Source: Proteinivorax hydrogeniformans (lineage in GTDB: Bacteria; Bacillota; Proteinivoracia; Proteinivoracales; Proteinivoracaceae). From it: a stretch of DNA of 64,000 bases. The notes beneath the pieces are model-generated. The model had not been told where the DNA came from. It worked only from the letters and a program-made list of their open reading frames with translations, and did not search any database. Position 1 is the first letter of the stretch. The number at the start of each line of letters is the position of its first letter. This document shows, piece by piece, positions 43,621 to 52,649 of this stretch. The position numbers and the translations under genes were made by a program. The stretch covers positions 372,001 to 436,000 of the forward strand of contig NZ_CP159485.1 of the NCBI RefSeq assembly GCF_040515995.1, in the 5' to 3' direction.

Positions 43621-43989
43621 GTGAAGATAGTTATGCCTATGGAAGAAAAATCATTAAAGGGCAGTGTTTGTGATTCTTTTGGTAGAGCTCCATATTTTTT
43701 GATATACGATACAGAAACAAAAAACGAAAATTTCTTTGAAAGTGTTGCCTCTAGAACACAAGGTGGAGCAGGAGTTATGACTGCACAAATTATTACAGAT
43801 AAAAAAGTAGATGCCGTGATTACACCTAGATGTGGAGAAAAGGCAGCAAATGTTTTAAAGGCAGCTAAGATAGAGATTTTTAAATCTAATTCTCCTATAG
43901 CTCAAGAAAACATTGAAAGCTTTCAAGAAAATAAATTGAATAAGCTAGATGAAGTCCATAAGGGGTTTCACCATCATGGCGGAAGGTAA
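43621..43989 (+). CDS. NifX/NifB-C-type dinitrogenase cofactor-binding family protein
   Basis: A 122-residue protein of the dinitrogenase iron-molybdenum cofactor family (ribonuclease H-like fold): MKIVMPMEEKSLKGSVCDSFGRAPYFLIYD at the start and GGAGVMTAQIITDKKVDAVIT in the middle, with a His-rich tail. In sulfate reducers the related orange protein (ORP) binds a molybdenum-copper cluster. GTG at 43621 follows AAAAGGAGGAG. Its end overlaps the next ATPase gene by 14 bases. No nitrogenase genes are present, so it probably serves a metal-cluster complex other than nitrogenase. Confidence 0.88.
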   Translation: MKIVMPMEEKSLKGSVCDSFGRAPYFLIYDTETKNENFFESVASRTQGGAGVMTAQIITDKKVDAVITPRCGEKAANVLKAAKIEIFKSNSPIAQENIESFQENKLNKLDEVHKGFHHHGGR

Positions 43990-44848
43990 AACTCAGATAG
44001 CTGTACTAAGCGGCAAGGGTGGCACCGGTAAGACAATGTTATCCGTTAACTTAGCTGCGGCGATAGAAAATTCACTTTATGTCGACTGTGATGTTGAAGA
44101 ACCCAACGGTCATCTTTTTTTAAAGCCTAGCACCGAAAATGAAAAAAATGTATTTGTTCAACATCCTAAAGTTTGTGAACAAAGTTGTAATGGGTGTCGC
44201 TTATGCGTAAAATTTTGCAATTTTAATGCCTTAGCATATATTCAGGAAAAACTGATGGTTTTTGAAGATATATGTCACAGTTGTGGTGGTTGTGCTCTTG
44301 TATGTCCTCAGAAGGCTATATCAGAAGAAGATAGGACTATCGGTAAAATTAGTGAGGGCAAGTCAGAAAATGTTAAAGTTTTAACAGGGGTTCTTAACCC
44401 CGGCGAGCAATCAGGGGTTCCGATAATTAGTGAGCTTGTAAAAATGTGTAGAAAAGAGCCTGGTACTACCATCATTGACTGCCCTCCAGGAAGCTCCTGT
44501 GTAGTTATGGATAGCATTAAAGATGCCGATTACTGTATTTTAGTAGCAGAGCCTACAATATTTGGGGCTTCTAATTTAGAAATGGTATATGAACTAGTGA
44601 AGTTGTTTAACAAACCTTTTGGTGTTGTACTTAATAAATGTTTAAAAGACAAAAATCCTGCAGAAGAATTTTGTAAAGAAAAAGGCATAACAGTAGTAGG
44701 AAAAATCCCTTTTGACCATAGACTAGGCAAGTTAAACGGTGATGGTCAGATAGCTGTTAGAGAAAGTAAACTTTATAAAAAGATGTTTTCTGATTTATAT
44801 GTTAGAGTAGCTAAGGAGGTAAAGCATGAAAAAGTTATTAATCCTTAG
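43976..44848 (+). CDS. MinD-superfamily ATPase with ferredoxin insert (first copy)
   Basis: About 290 residues: deviant Walker A SGKGGTGKTM (about residue 13), an inserted two-cluster ferredoxin region (CEQSCNGCRLCVKFC and CHSCGGCALVCPQKA, about 63-120), the Walker B/switch DCPPGSSC and the NKC region. Such ATPases are found beside ORP/NifX proteins and may load or move metal clusters. ATG at 43976 follows AAGGGG; an earlier ATG (43949) lies deeper in the NifX gene and gives a non-family start. It overlaps its neighbours on both sides, so the operon is tightly coupled. Confidence 0.9.
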   Translation: MAEGKTQIAVLSGKGGTGKTMLSVNLAAAIENSLYVDCDVEEPNGHLFLKPSTENEKNVFVQHPKVCEQSCNGCRLCVKFCNFNALAYIQEKLMVFEDICHSCGGCALVCPQKAISEEDRTIGKISEGKSENVKVLTGVLNPGEQSGVPIISELVKMCRKEPGTTIIDCPPGSSCVVMDSIKDADYCILVAEPTIFGASNLEMVYELVKLFNKPFGVVLNKCLKDKNPAEEFCKEKGITVVGKIPFDHRLGKLNGDGQIAVRESKLYKKMFSDLYVRVAKEVKHEKVINP

Positions 44849-45710
44849 TGGCAAAGGTGGAACCGGAAAAACAACGGTGGCTAGCGCTTTTATAAAATTG
44901 CATAACGCAAAAGTATACGCAGACTGCGATGTTGATGCACCCAATTTACACCTTGTTACAAATCAGGGCATAAAACCTAAAAATAGTGATTATTATGGAT
45001 TGCCGAAGGCTAAGATTGATAATTTACTATGTGTTAGATGTGGGATATGTATGCAGCATTGCAGGTTTGATGCAATTTATAAGGCGGAAGTCTATAAGGT
45101 AAATGAATATCAATGCGAGGGCTGTGGCGTTTGTGAACTAGTGTGCCCTAACAAAGCTGTGACCTTACAACCTGATATAGCTGGACAGTTGACTCTTTAC
45201 GATGATAGCGAGGTTTTTTCCACTGCACAACTAAAGATGGGTAGAGGAACCTCAGGACTGTTGGTTTCGGAGGTCAAAAAACAGATTACCTCCCCTTCGA
45301 TTAAAACTGATTTAGCTATTATCGATGGGTCGCCTGGTATTGGGTGTCCAGTTATTGCCTCTATAAAAGGGGTGGACATGGTACTTGTTGTAGCTGAACC
45401 TTCGGTTTCCGGCTTATCTGATATAAAACGTATCATCAAAACTGCAGAAAAGTTCCAGGTAAAAACAGCATTGTGTATCAATAAATACGATTTAAACCTA
45501 GAAAAAAGTAAAGAGATAGAACGCTACTGTGATAAAAAGCAAATCTTTTTTGCAGGACGAATTCCGTTTGATGATAAAGCGGTAAAAGTAGTTAATAGCG
45601 GTAAAAACATTGTAGATTGCGATGGTGAAGCAGCAGAAGCAATAAAGGATATTTTTAATAGCGTTTATGGTAGGATAAATGGCTATAAACACACACCAAA
45701 TGAAGATTAG
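44826..45710 (+). CDS. MinD-superfamily ATPase with ferredoxin insert (second copy)
   Basis: The 294-residue paralogue of the preceding gene: Walker A SGKGGTGKTTV (8-18), ferredoxin clusters CVRCGICMQHCRFDA and CEGCGVCELVCPNKA (about 69-118), then DGSPGIGCPV and the CINKYDL strand. The paired copies probably form a heterodimer, as MinD-type ATPases dimerise over ATP. ATG at 44826 is preceded by TAAGGAGGTAAAGC and overlaps the first copy by 23 bases. Confidence 0.9.
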   Translation: MKKLLILSGKGGTGKTTVASAFIKLHNAKVYADCDVDAPNLHLVTNQGIKPKNSDYYGLPKAKIDNLLCVRCGICMQHCRFDAIYKAEVYKVNEYQCEGCGVCELVCPNKAVTLQPDIAGQLTLYDDSEVFSTAQLKMGRGTSGLLVSEVKKQITSPSIKTDLAIIDGSPGIGCPVIASIKGVDMVLVVAEPSVSGLSDIKRIIKTAEKFQVKTALCINKYDLNLEKSKEIERYCDKKQIFFAGRIPFDDKAVKVVNSGKNIVDCDGEAAEAIKDIFNSVYGRINGYKHTPNED

Positions 45711-45746
45711 ATTTATAAAAAGTATTTGCAAACGAGGAGGAATTAA

Positions 45747-46949
45747 ATGGATACAAGCTGTAATGTAAAAAGAGAAAATGAAAACCAAACAATAGAAGAC
45801 TTAAAAGCAGAATTACATCCTAAAAGTAATGTAAAAAAAGTAATCGGTATAGTAAGTGGTAAAGGAGGGGTAGGCAAGTCTTTAGTGACCTCAATGTTAG
45901 CTGTCAGCATGAAAAACAAAGACTATAAAACTGCTATTTTAGACGCTGACATAACAGGTCCGTCTATCCCAAAAATGTTTGGGCTAAAAGGACATGTCGT
46001 TGGAAATGAGCAAGAAATAAAACCTGCCAAAAGTAAAGAAGGGATAGACATTATGTCTATAAATTTATTGTTAGAAAAAGATACTGACCCAGTGATTTGG
46101 CGGGGGCCGATTATAGGCAATATAGTAAAACAATTTTGGACAGACGTCATATGGGAAGATATTGATTATATGTTTATAGACATGCCACCTGGAACCGGTG
46201 ACGTGCCTCTTACAGCTTTTCAATCTTTAGATATAGATGGAATCGTTATAGTAACATCACCTCAAGAACTTGTTTCAATGATAGTATCTAAAGCGGTCAC
46301 TATGGCTGACAAGATGAATATACCTATTTTAGGGTTGGTAGAAAATATGGCATATTTTAAATGCTCTAAATGTGATAACGAGCATAAAATATTTGGTGAA
46401 AGCGATATTAAAAAGATTGCGGCAAAGCATAATATCCAATCTATTGCTAGACTACCTATTGAACCTAAAATAGCTTCTGCTTGTGACAACGGTGAGATAG
46501 AAACCATAGATCCCTTGTGGCTTAATCCTATCATACCAAGCTTAAAACTAGATAAAAGCAAACAGACAAAAGGAGATGGAAAAATGACACAAAAGATTGC
46601 TATAGCTAGTGAAAAAGATTTTGTTTCTGGCCATTTTGGGCATTGTGAAGGTTTTAGTATTTATGATATAAAAGAAGGAGAAATTGACAAAAAAGAATTT
46701 GTTCCAAACCCCGGGCATAAACCAGGGTTTTTACCTAATTTTTTGAACGAACAAGGAGTAAACATAATTATTTCCGGCGGAATGGGACAAAGTGCTATTA
46801 ACATTTTTAATGAGAAAGGGATACAAGTAATTACAGGTGCCACAGGAAATGTTAATGATGTTATAAAAGATTATTTAGAAGGAAACCTTAGATCAACTGG
46901 CTCTGTTTGCCGTAAACATCAGCATGCAGGGGAATGCGAGAATCATTAA
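45747..46949 (+). CDS. Mrp/ApbC-type iron-sulfur carrier fused to a NifX-like domain
   Basis: A 400-residue fusion. Residues about 30-275 are an Mrp/NBP35-type ATPase (SGKGGVGKSLV, DADITGPSIPKMFG, MPPGTGD, and CSKC that can bridge a 4Fe-4S cluster between two subunits), which carries and inserts iron-sulfur clusters. Residues about 285-390 are a NifX/dinitrogenase-cofactor domain like the gene at 43621 (IASEKDFVSGHFGHCEGFSIYD), ending in a Cys/His-rich tail (CRKHQHAGECENH). ATG at 45747 has GAGGAGG. The fusion supports a physical link between cluster carrier and cofactor-binding protein. Confidence 0.92.
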   Translation: MDTSCNVKRENENQTIEDLKAELHPKSNVKKVIGIVSGKGGVGKSLVTSMLAVSMKNKDYKTAILDADITGPSIPKMFGLKGHVVGNEQEIKPAKSKEGIDIMSINLLLEKDTDPVIWRGPIIGNIVKQFWTDVIWEDIDYMFIDMPPGTGDVPLTAFQSLDIDGIVIVTSPQELVSMIVSKAVTMADKMNIPILGLVENMAYFKCSKCDNEHKIFGESDIKKIAAKHNIQSIARLPIEPKIASACDNGEIETIDPLWLNPIIPSLKLDKSKQTKGDGKMTQKIAIASEKDFVSGHFGHCEGFSIYDIKEGEIDKKEFVPNPGHKPGFLPNFLNEQGVNIIISGGMGQSAINIFNEKGIQVITGATGNVNDVIKDYLEGNLRSTGSVCRKHQHAGECENH

Positions 46950-46968
46950 AGCAGCCACAACCTGCTTT

Positions 46969-47007
46969 TAAAAAGGGCTGTCTCAGTTAATTGAGACAGC
47001 CCTTTTT
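46969..47007 (+). terminator. Terminator of the iron-sulfur cluster operon
   Basis: AAAAAGGGCTGTCTCA and TGAGACAGCCCTTTTT form a long perfect stem. Confidence 0.92.
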
Positions 47008-47011
47008 ATAG

Positions 47012-47085
47012 TTGACAATGATAGGCTGGTATACTATAATTTACGTTATCTGACCGACCGGTCGGTCAGATAACGTAAATTATAG
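47012..47085 (+). promoter_or_regulatory. Promoter of the RND operon with a 52-bp perfect palindrome (TetR operator)
   Basis: TTGACA (47012-47017), 17 bases and TATAAT (47035-47040). A perfect palindrome spans 47034-47085, centred on GACCGACC/GGTCGGTC, and covers the -10 and start point. The TetR protein encoded at the end of the operon is the natural ligand, giving autorepression and drug-induced release. Confidence 0.85.
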
Positions 47086-47102
47086 AAATGGAGTGAAAAG
47101 CC

Positions 47103-50100
47103 TTGCTGCCCTTATTTAGTGTAAAAAAACCACATACCATAGTAGTAGCGGTAATAATAATTGCAATTTTAGGTTGGGTGTCTTTTGCCAATATGACAAC
47201 TGAGTTAATGCCGAACATTAACCTGCCTTTTACTGTGATTACAACTTCCTATGCAGGAGCTAGTCCCGAGGAGGTAGAAAGTGTATTAACAAGGCCGATG
47301 GAACAGTCTATGGCCACCTTAAGTAATATTAGTGAAGTTAGTTCTGTATCTCAAGAGAATCTATCATTGATTATTTTAGAGTTTGAAGAAACTGCTAATA
47401 TGGATTCTGCCATGATAGAAATACGAGAGAACTTAGATATGATTTCTGCTTCTATGCCTGATGAGGTAGGATCTTCCACAATAATGAGGTTAAATCCCGA
47501 TATGATGCCTGTTATGTCGATAGCAGCATCAGTGGAGGGTCAAACTACTGCGGAAGCGTCACAGATGATAACGGATAATGTAATTTTAGATCTTGAAAGT
47601 GTAGAGGGCGTTGCTTCAGTAACTGCGTCAGGTTTAGGTGAGCATCAGATTGAAGTTATTCTAAGACAGGATAAAATCGACGAAGTTAACCAAGAAATAC
47701 AACAGGAGATTATGAGCCAAATGGCTGCTCCAAACCAAGAGGATTTGCAACCATCGCCAAAAGAGCAGTTAGGTGATTTTGGAGGAAATTCTTTAGAAAT
47801 AGATATCACAAAAGACATGGTTTCTGGAATACTATCAGGCCAAAATTTTAGTATGCCAGCAGGATATATCATTGAAGAAGGTGTTGATTATTTAGTAAGA
47901 ACCGGAGATGATATTGAAGATATAGAGGAATTAAAGAACCTTAAAATTGTTCCTTCTCCTATGGAAGGCATTTCTTCTATAGTGCTAGAAGACGTAGCAG
48001 AAATTAACGTTATAAACAGCTCTGATGATTCTTACGCCAAGGTTAATGGTGAGGATGCAATAATAATAGATATCCAAAAACAAACAGATTACTCTACAGC
48101 AGGGGTAGCTCAAGATGTGCGAGAGCGCATGGATGAAATTATGGACACATACGAAGAAGTTAGCATGACTTCCCTTATGGACCAAGGCGAGTATGTCGAT
48201 ATGGTTATCTCTTCCATAACAAATAACCTAATTGCTGGTGCAGTGCTTGCTATATTTATTTTATTGTTATTTTTGAGAGACTTTAAGCCTACCATCGCTG
48301 TAGGTTTTGCAATCCCAGTTAGTTTGGTTGCAGCTTTTGTAATGATGTACTTTAGCAATGTTTCGCTTAACATTATTTCGATGGGTGGCCTAGCCCTAGG
48401 TGTAGGGATGCTGGTGGATAATTCCATCGTTGTAATTGAAAATATCTACAGGATGAGAAACGAAGGAAAAAACGCAAAAGATGCTGCTATAGAAGGTGCG
48501 AGACAGGTAGCAGGCGCGATTACCGCTTCTACTTTGACAACTGTTTCTGTTTTCGTGCCGATACTATTTACCCACGGATTGACTAGAGAAATATTTGGTG
48601 ACATGGGTCTTACCATAGCTTATTCACTAGTGGCAAGTCTTCTTATTTCTCTAACATTAGTTCCAATGATAGCTTCTAATGTAATGACATCTAATAAGCA
48701 AAAAGAGCACAAAATATTAGATGCAATCAAAGTTAGATACACTAAGGTTCTAACCTTTTCGCTGCGTAGAAAGTGGCTTGTGTTAATAGTTGCTGTTGCG
48801 TTATTTATAGGAAGTATTTACGGAGCCTTTGGATTAGGGACAGAGTTTATGCCTGCAACTGACACCGGTCAGCTTAGCGTTAGCATGGAGCTAGAAGAGG
48901 ATACAACTTTTGAAGAAGCTACAGAGAAATCTGATGAAATCATGGATCTAATCTATAACATAGAAGGGGTAGAAACAGTTGGAGCCTTTTTAGGTGGGGG
49001 CATGATGGGAATGGGCGGAAGTAGTGAGTCTATTTCTATGTATGTTCTCCTAGATGAAAGTGAACGTAGACCAACAAATGAAGTGGCCCAAGAAATTAGG
49101 AATGTTACGAGTCATTTTGAATCAGAGATAACTGTAAATGATGATAACATGGATATGGCAGCTACAACTGGTGCAGGAGTTTCCCTAAGCATTGTTGGTA
49201 GAGATTTAGATGTTTTAGAACAAACAGCAAAAGAAGTTGCAGAAATAATTGATGGCGTTGAAGGAACCATAAATGTTTCTGATGGCTTAGATAGAACTTC
49301 TCCAGAGTACAGCATTGTTGTAGACAAAGATAAGAGTATAGCCCATGGACTTACAGTGGCTCAAGTTTTTGCAGAAGTTAACAGCCTGCTTAGCGACAGC
49401 GGGGCGGCCACTACTTTATCTATTGGGTTAGATGATTACGATATTTTTGTAATGGATGATGAAAGTAAAGAAGGGGTTGGATATGAAGACCTAGAACAAT
49501 TAACTATAGAATCTCCTCAAGGTAAAGAAGTGTTAATTACAGATATATCTTCCATCGAAGAAACGACAGGTTTTTCTTCGATTAACCGCTCAGGCCAGCA
49601 AAGATATGTTACAGTATCCGCAGAGGTTGAAGAAGGCTATAACATTGGACTTGTTAGTAATGAGATTGAAGATGCACTGGCGGACTATGAGCAACCTGAA
49701 GGTTACCGTATCGACATAGGTGGAGAGATGGAGATGATAATGGATGCATTTGCCGATCTGTTCTTAATGCTGGCATTAGGTATCACCTTTATCTATCTTA
49801 TAATGGTAGCGCAGTTTCAGTCATTACTTTCACCGTTTATCGTTATGTTTACCATCCCGCTAGCATTTACCGGTGGTTTCTTAGCGCTAATTATAACTAG
49901 AAACCCTGTAAGCATAATTGGGTTTGTTGGACTTATAATATTAGCAGGTGTGGTTGTAAATAACGGAATTGTTTTTGTGGATTATATTAATAAACTTCGG
50001 GAATCTGGTATGGCAAAAAAAGAGGCAATTATTTTAGCTGGAAACACCAGGTTGCGCCCAATTGTTATGACTGCTATAACCACAATAATAGCCCTATCAA

Positions 50101-50249
50101 CCATGTCCTTAGGAGTGGGCATGGGTATGGAAATGATACAGCCGATGGCAATTACGGCAGTTGGAGGGTTAATATACTCCACTGTGTTGACACTTATAAT
50201 AATACCTGTACTTTACGATGCATTTAATAGAAAAGATACTTTAGGATAG
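47103..50249 (+). CDS. RND-family efflux transporter (AcrB/SwrC-like)
   Basis: The 1048-residue pump has the RND plan: helix 1 at the start, two large outer domains (about 35-330 and 560-860) and two groups of six helices. Motifs include ITTSYAGASPEEVE, GGLALGVGMLVDNSIVVIENI with the proton-relay Asp (about residue 440) and the matching second-half IILAGVVVNNGIVFVDYIN. Gram-positive members such as SwrC/YerP export surfactants, lipids or drugs. A Gly/Met-rich loop (GGGMMGMGG) lies in the second outer domain. TTG at 47103 follows GGAGTG. It is cotranscribed with the TetR gene 3 bases downstream. No membrane-fusion protein or outer-membrane channel is encoded nearby, as expected without an outer membrane. 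Confidence 0.93.
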   Translation: MLPLFSVKKPHTIVVAVIIIAILGWVSFANMTTELMPNINLPFTVITTSYAGASPEEVESVLTRPMEQSMATLSNISEVSSVSQENLSLIILEFEETANMDSAMIEIRENLDMISASMPDEVGSSTIMRLNPDMMPVMSIAASVEGQTTAEASQMITDNVILDLESVEGVASVTASGLGEHQIEVILRQDKIDEVNQEIQQEIMSQMAAPNQEDLQPSPKEQLGDFGGNSLEIDITKDMVSGILSGQNFSMPAGYIIEEGVDYLVRTGDDIEDIEELKNLKIVPSPMEGISSIVLEDVAEINVINSSDDSYAKVNGEDAIIIDIQKQTDYSTAGVAQDVRERMDEIMDTYEEVSMTSLMDQGEYVDMVISSITNNLIAGAVLAIFILLLFLRDFKPTIAVGFAIPVSLVAAFVMMYFSNVSLNIISMGGLALGVGMLVDNSIVVIENIYRMRNEGKNAKDAAIEGARQVAGAITASTLTTVSVFVPILFTHGLTREIFGDMGLTIAYSLVASLLISLTLVPMIASNVMTSNKQKEHKILDAIKVRYTKVLTFSLRRKWLVLIVAVALFIGSIYGAFGLGTEFMPATDTGQLSVSMELEEDTTFEEATEKSDEIMDLIYNIEGVETVGAFLGGGMMGMGGSSESISMYVLLDESERRPTNEVAQEIRNVTSHFESEITVNDDNMDMAATTGAGVSLSIVGRDLDVLEQTAKEVAEIIDGVEGTINVSDGLDRTSPEYSIVVDKDKSIAHGLTVAQVFAEVNSLLSDSGAATTLSIGLDDYDIFVMDDESKEGVGYEDLEQLTIESPQGKEVLITDISSIEETTGFSSINRSGQQRYVTVSAEVEEGYNIGLVSNEIEDALADYEQPEGYRIDIGGEMEMIMDAFADLFLMLALGITFIYLIMVAQFQSLLSPFIVMFTIPLAFTGGFLALIITRNPVSIIGFVGLIILAGVVVNNGIVFVDYINKLRESGMAKKEAIILAGNTRLRPIVMTAITTIIALSTMSLGVGMGMEMIQPMAITAVGGLIYSTVLTLIIIPVLYDAFNRKDTLG

Positions 50250-50261
50250 GAAGTGTTTTTG

Positions 50262-50867
50262 ATGCCCACTGAAAAGAAAAAAGAATTCATCTATGAGGCT
50301 GCTTTAAGCCTTATAGATGAAAGTGATGATGTAAGTAAAATCAAAGTGGTGGACATAGCTGAAAAAGCTAACATTGGCAAAGGTACAGTTTACGAGTATT
50401 TTAGCAGTAAAGAGCAGCTTATAGCTGAGTCTATCACTTACATGCTTAAAAAGTGGATTAACCATCTAGAAGATTCTTTTGGCGAGGAGCGCAGCTTTAA
50501 AGAAAACTATACCCTAATGTTAGAAAGTGTATTATCATTGATGGAGAAAAAGCATCGCACTATTTTAGGCTTTATATCGATGTCTGAGTCAGGAAGTCAC
50601 TTATACAAGTCTCTCAACTCTTTGATGAAGGATAGTTTTGAGGAACTTCAAAAAAGTAACCTCCAATTTTATGAAAAGATAGTGGACAAGAGTGTAGAAG
50701 ATGGAATTATTGAGGAAAAGCCTCCGTTATTTGACTGGTATTTTGCCATTTCTTCCTCTATATTGTGCGTTATTATCCATGAAAAGCACTTTGAAGGTGA
50801 TGTGGGATATAATCATCAAGAGATAATTGAAAAGGCTTATAATACCTATATTAAACTGCTATCTTAA
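50262..50867 (+). CDS. TetR/AcrR-family repressor of the RND pump
   Basis: A regulator of about 201 residues with an N-terminal TetR helix-turn-helix (KIKVVDIAEKANIGKGTVYEYFSSKEQLIAES, about 22-54) and a helical ligand domain. ATG at 50262 is chosen; TTG 50259 or GTG 50253 are possible because the ribosome site AGGAAG lies near 50247. It follows the pump in the same transcript and its likely operator is the 52-bp palindrome at 47034-47085. A strong terminator follows. Confidence 0.92.
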   Translation: MPTEKKKEFIYEAALSLIDESDDVSKIKVVDIAEKANIGKGTVYEYFSSKEQLIAESITYMLKKWINHLEDSFGEERSFKENYTLMLESVLSLMEKKHRTILGFISMSESGSHLYKSLNSLMKDSFEELQKSNLQFYEKIVDKSVEDGIIEEKPPLFDWYFAISSSILCVIIHEKHFEGDVGYNHQEIIEKAYNTYIKLLS

Positions 50868-50930
50868 CCAGATGTTGCATCTATCATTGACACACAAAAA
50901 AGGCTGGACCATATATAGCCAAAACAAATA

Positions 50931-50974
50931 AAAAAAGGTTCCGATCATCGACTTTTGATGATTGGAACCTTTTT
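50931..50974 (+). terminator. Terminator of the RND-TetR operon
   Basis: AAAAAGGTTCC-ATCATC pairs with GATGAT-GGAACCTTTTT around a short loop. Confidence 0.92.
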
Positions 50975-51142
50975 ACTGGATAAAACCGCAGGGCTTTATA
51001 CTTGTTGTATTTACCCTGAGAATAATCGTTAAAACCCAGGTGACACAAGGGACTGGTATGCTGTCACCGAAGATGGCTACCCCCAATTGACCCCCAATTA
51101 ATGCGCCCAAATGATGCTCCCCAATTGACGACCCCAATGACT

Positions 51143-51238
51143 GTAGGGGAGCAGTACCTGCTCCCGCACCTAACGTCCGCGCCCCAAAGCGGACAGCTAC
51201 TGAGGTCCCAAACTGGTATCAAATCCAGACCCCGATGA
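51143..51238 (+). repeat. Repeat family B, copy 1
   Basis: About 96 bases starting GTAGGGGAGCAG and ending near CCCGATGA, with inner hairpins GGGGAGCAG/CTGCTCCC and GTCCGC/GCGGAC. A near-identical copy is at 51761-51858. Confidence 0.85.
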
Positions 51239-51329
51239 CAAAATCAAGATGGCCCCCTCGAAGAGGTAGGGGGCGACCTCAGTGTCGCCCCATCAGTAGA
51301 TGGCCAGCGAATATGGACGCATTTAATAT

Positions 51330-51534
51330 GTCAGTTCAGGATTAGCATATATTTCCGGGTTTGTAAGAAGCCTGGGCTGTTTCTCCACATGTTCGACATC
51401 TTTAACTTTGAGTCGACATTGTCATGTCTCTGACGTTAATGCAAGCCAGCTCAAAGTCAAAGCCTTACTCACAGGGAGAAAAGACGCCGCCTTCAATCAA
51501 CCCCTCCAATATATAGCAAATCCTTCAGCAGAGG
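51330..51534 (+). repeat. Repeat family A, copy 1
   Basis: About 205 bases from GTCAGTTCAGG to CAGCAGAGG, nearly identical to 52235-52439 with only about four differences seen by eye (GG/AA and CC/AT changes). Confidence 0.9.
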
Positions 51535-51722
51535 AAAAACCCAAATGCAGGGGTCTCAGGCTGACCCCAGACCCCACTAACCTAATTGGCCACGAAAACG
51601 TATAAATAAGCTACATGCTGGGACTAGGATCTAAAGATTTGAAATACTGAACTGATGCTGGGACTGAAGCCCAAAGTAGCTTGTCATTCTGAACGAAGTG
51701 AAGAATCTATGAACTTAAATAT

Positions 51723-51758
51723 GTTAGTTCAGGATTAGCAATATATCTCCGGGTTTGC
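51723..51758 (+). repeat. Repeat family A, 5' fragment
   Basis: Only the first 36 bases of family A (GTTAGTTCAGGATTAGCA... to GGGTTTG) are present, directly followed by family B copy 2. The junction shows that the two families recombine or insert next to each other. Confidence 0.75.
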
Positions 51759-51760
51759 AC

Positions 51761-51858
51761 GTAGGGGAGCAGTCTCCTGCTCCCGCACACAACGTCCGCG
51801 ACCCAAAGCGGACAGCTACTTGAGGTCCCAAACTGGTATCAAATCCAGACCCCGATGG
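51761..51858 (+). repeat. Repeat family B, copy 2
   Basis: About 98 bases matching 51143-51238, again with GGGGAGCAG/CTGCTCCC and GTCCGC/GCGGAC hairpins. The loop sequences differ slightly while the stems are kept. Confidence 0.85.
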
Positions 51859-52234
51859 CCCAAATGCAGGGGTCGGTCTTTTAAAATTACCTTTCCTGAA
51901 CTGTAGAAAGTTAATTTTGACAGGCTGACCCCACACCCCAAGTGAGAAGTGCAATGGCCACGGCGTACAGCCGTAATAATATGCAGCTTAATAAAACAGT
52001 GCCTATATTTTAGACCTTCTGCATTTAAAACCGGGTCCTTCCAAATATGGTTATCTAATATGAATGGGTTTGGACCCAGCATGTAACTTATTTCGTAATC
52101 TTTACCGTGGCTAATTAGTATTTAGTATTTGGCAGTTAGCAGGTGGTAAAAGCAAATACTGCCAGGCAGAACAAACCGCTCCTGATATCCTGTCCAACTA
52201 ACCAACTAACCAATTGACTGCTGCATCTAGCACC

Positions 52235-52439
52235 GTCAGTTCAGGATTAGCATATATTTCCGGGTTTGTAAGAAGCCTAAGCTGTTTCTCCACATGTTCG
52301 ACATCTTTAACTTTGAGTCGACATTGTCATGTCTCTGACGTTAATGCAAGATAGCTCAAAGTCAAAGCCTTACTCACAGGGAGAAAAGACGCCGCCTTCA
52401 ATCAACCCCTCCAATATATAGCAAATCCTTCAGCAGAGG
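52235..52439 (+). repeat. Repeat family A, copy 2
   Basis: Second full copy of the 205-base element, in the same direction, 905 bases after copy 1. Confidence 0.9.
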
Positions 52440-52599
52440 GAAGACCCCAATTGACAAAACCAAGGGACAATGGGGACTGCCGTACCTGTCCCCTCTGTCC
52501 CGAAGATAGGACGCTCGATAGTTTTAACGATAGTTAAACTATTGTTAAACAATTGCTTAGCCATCGCTAGACCATCGTTAAAATGAATGGGTTTGAACG

Positions 52600-52646
<47 letters not shown>

Positions 52647-52649
52647 TAT

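Noticed and set aside
51408-52082. Short open frames within the repeat island
   Set aside because: They lack ribosome sites, cross repeat borders and have no recognisable protein pattern.
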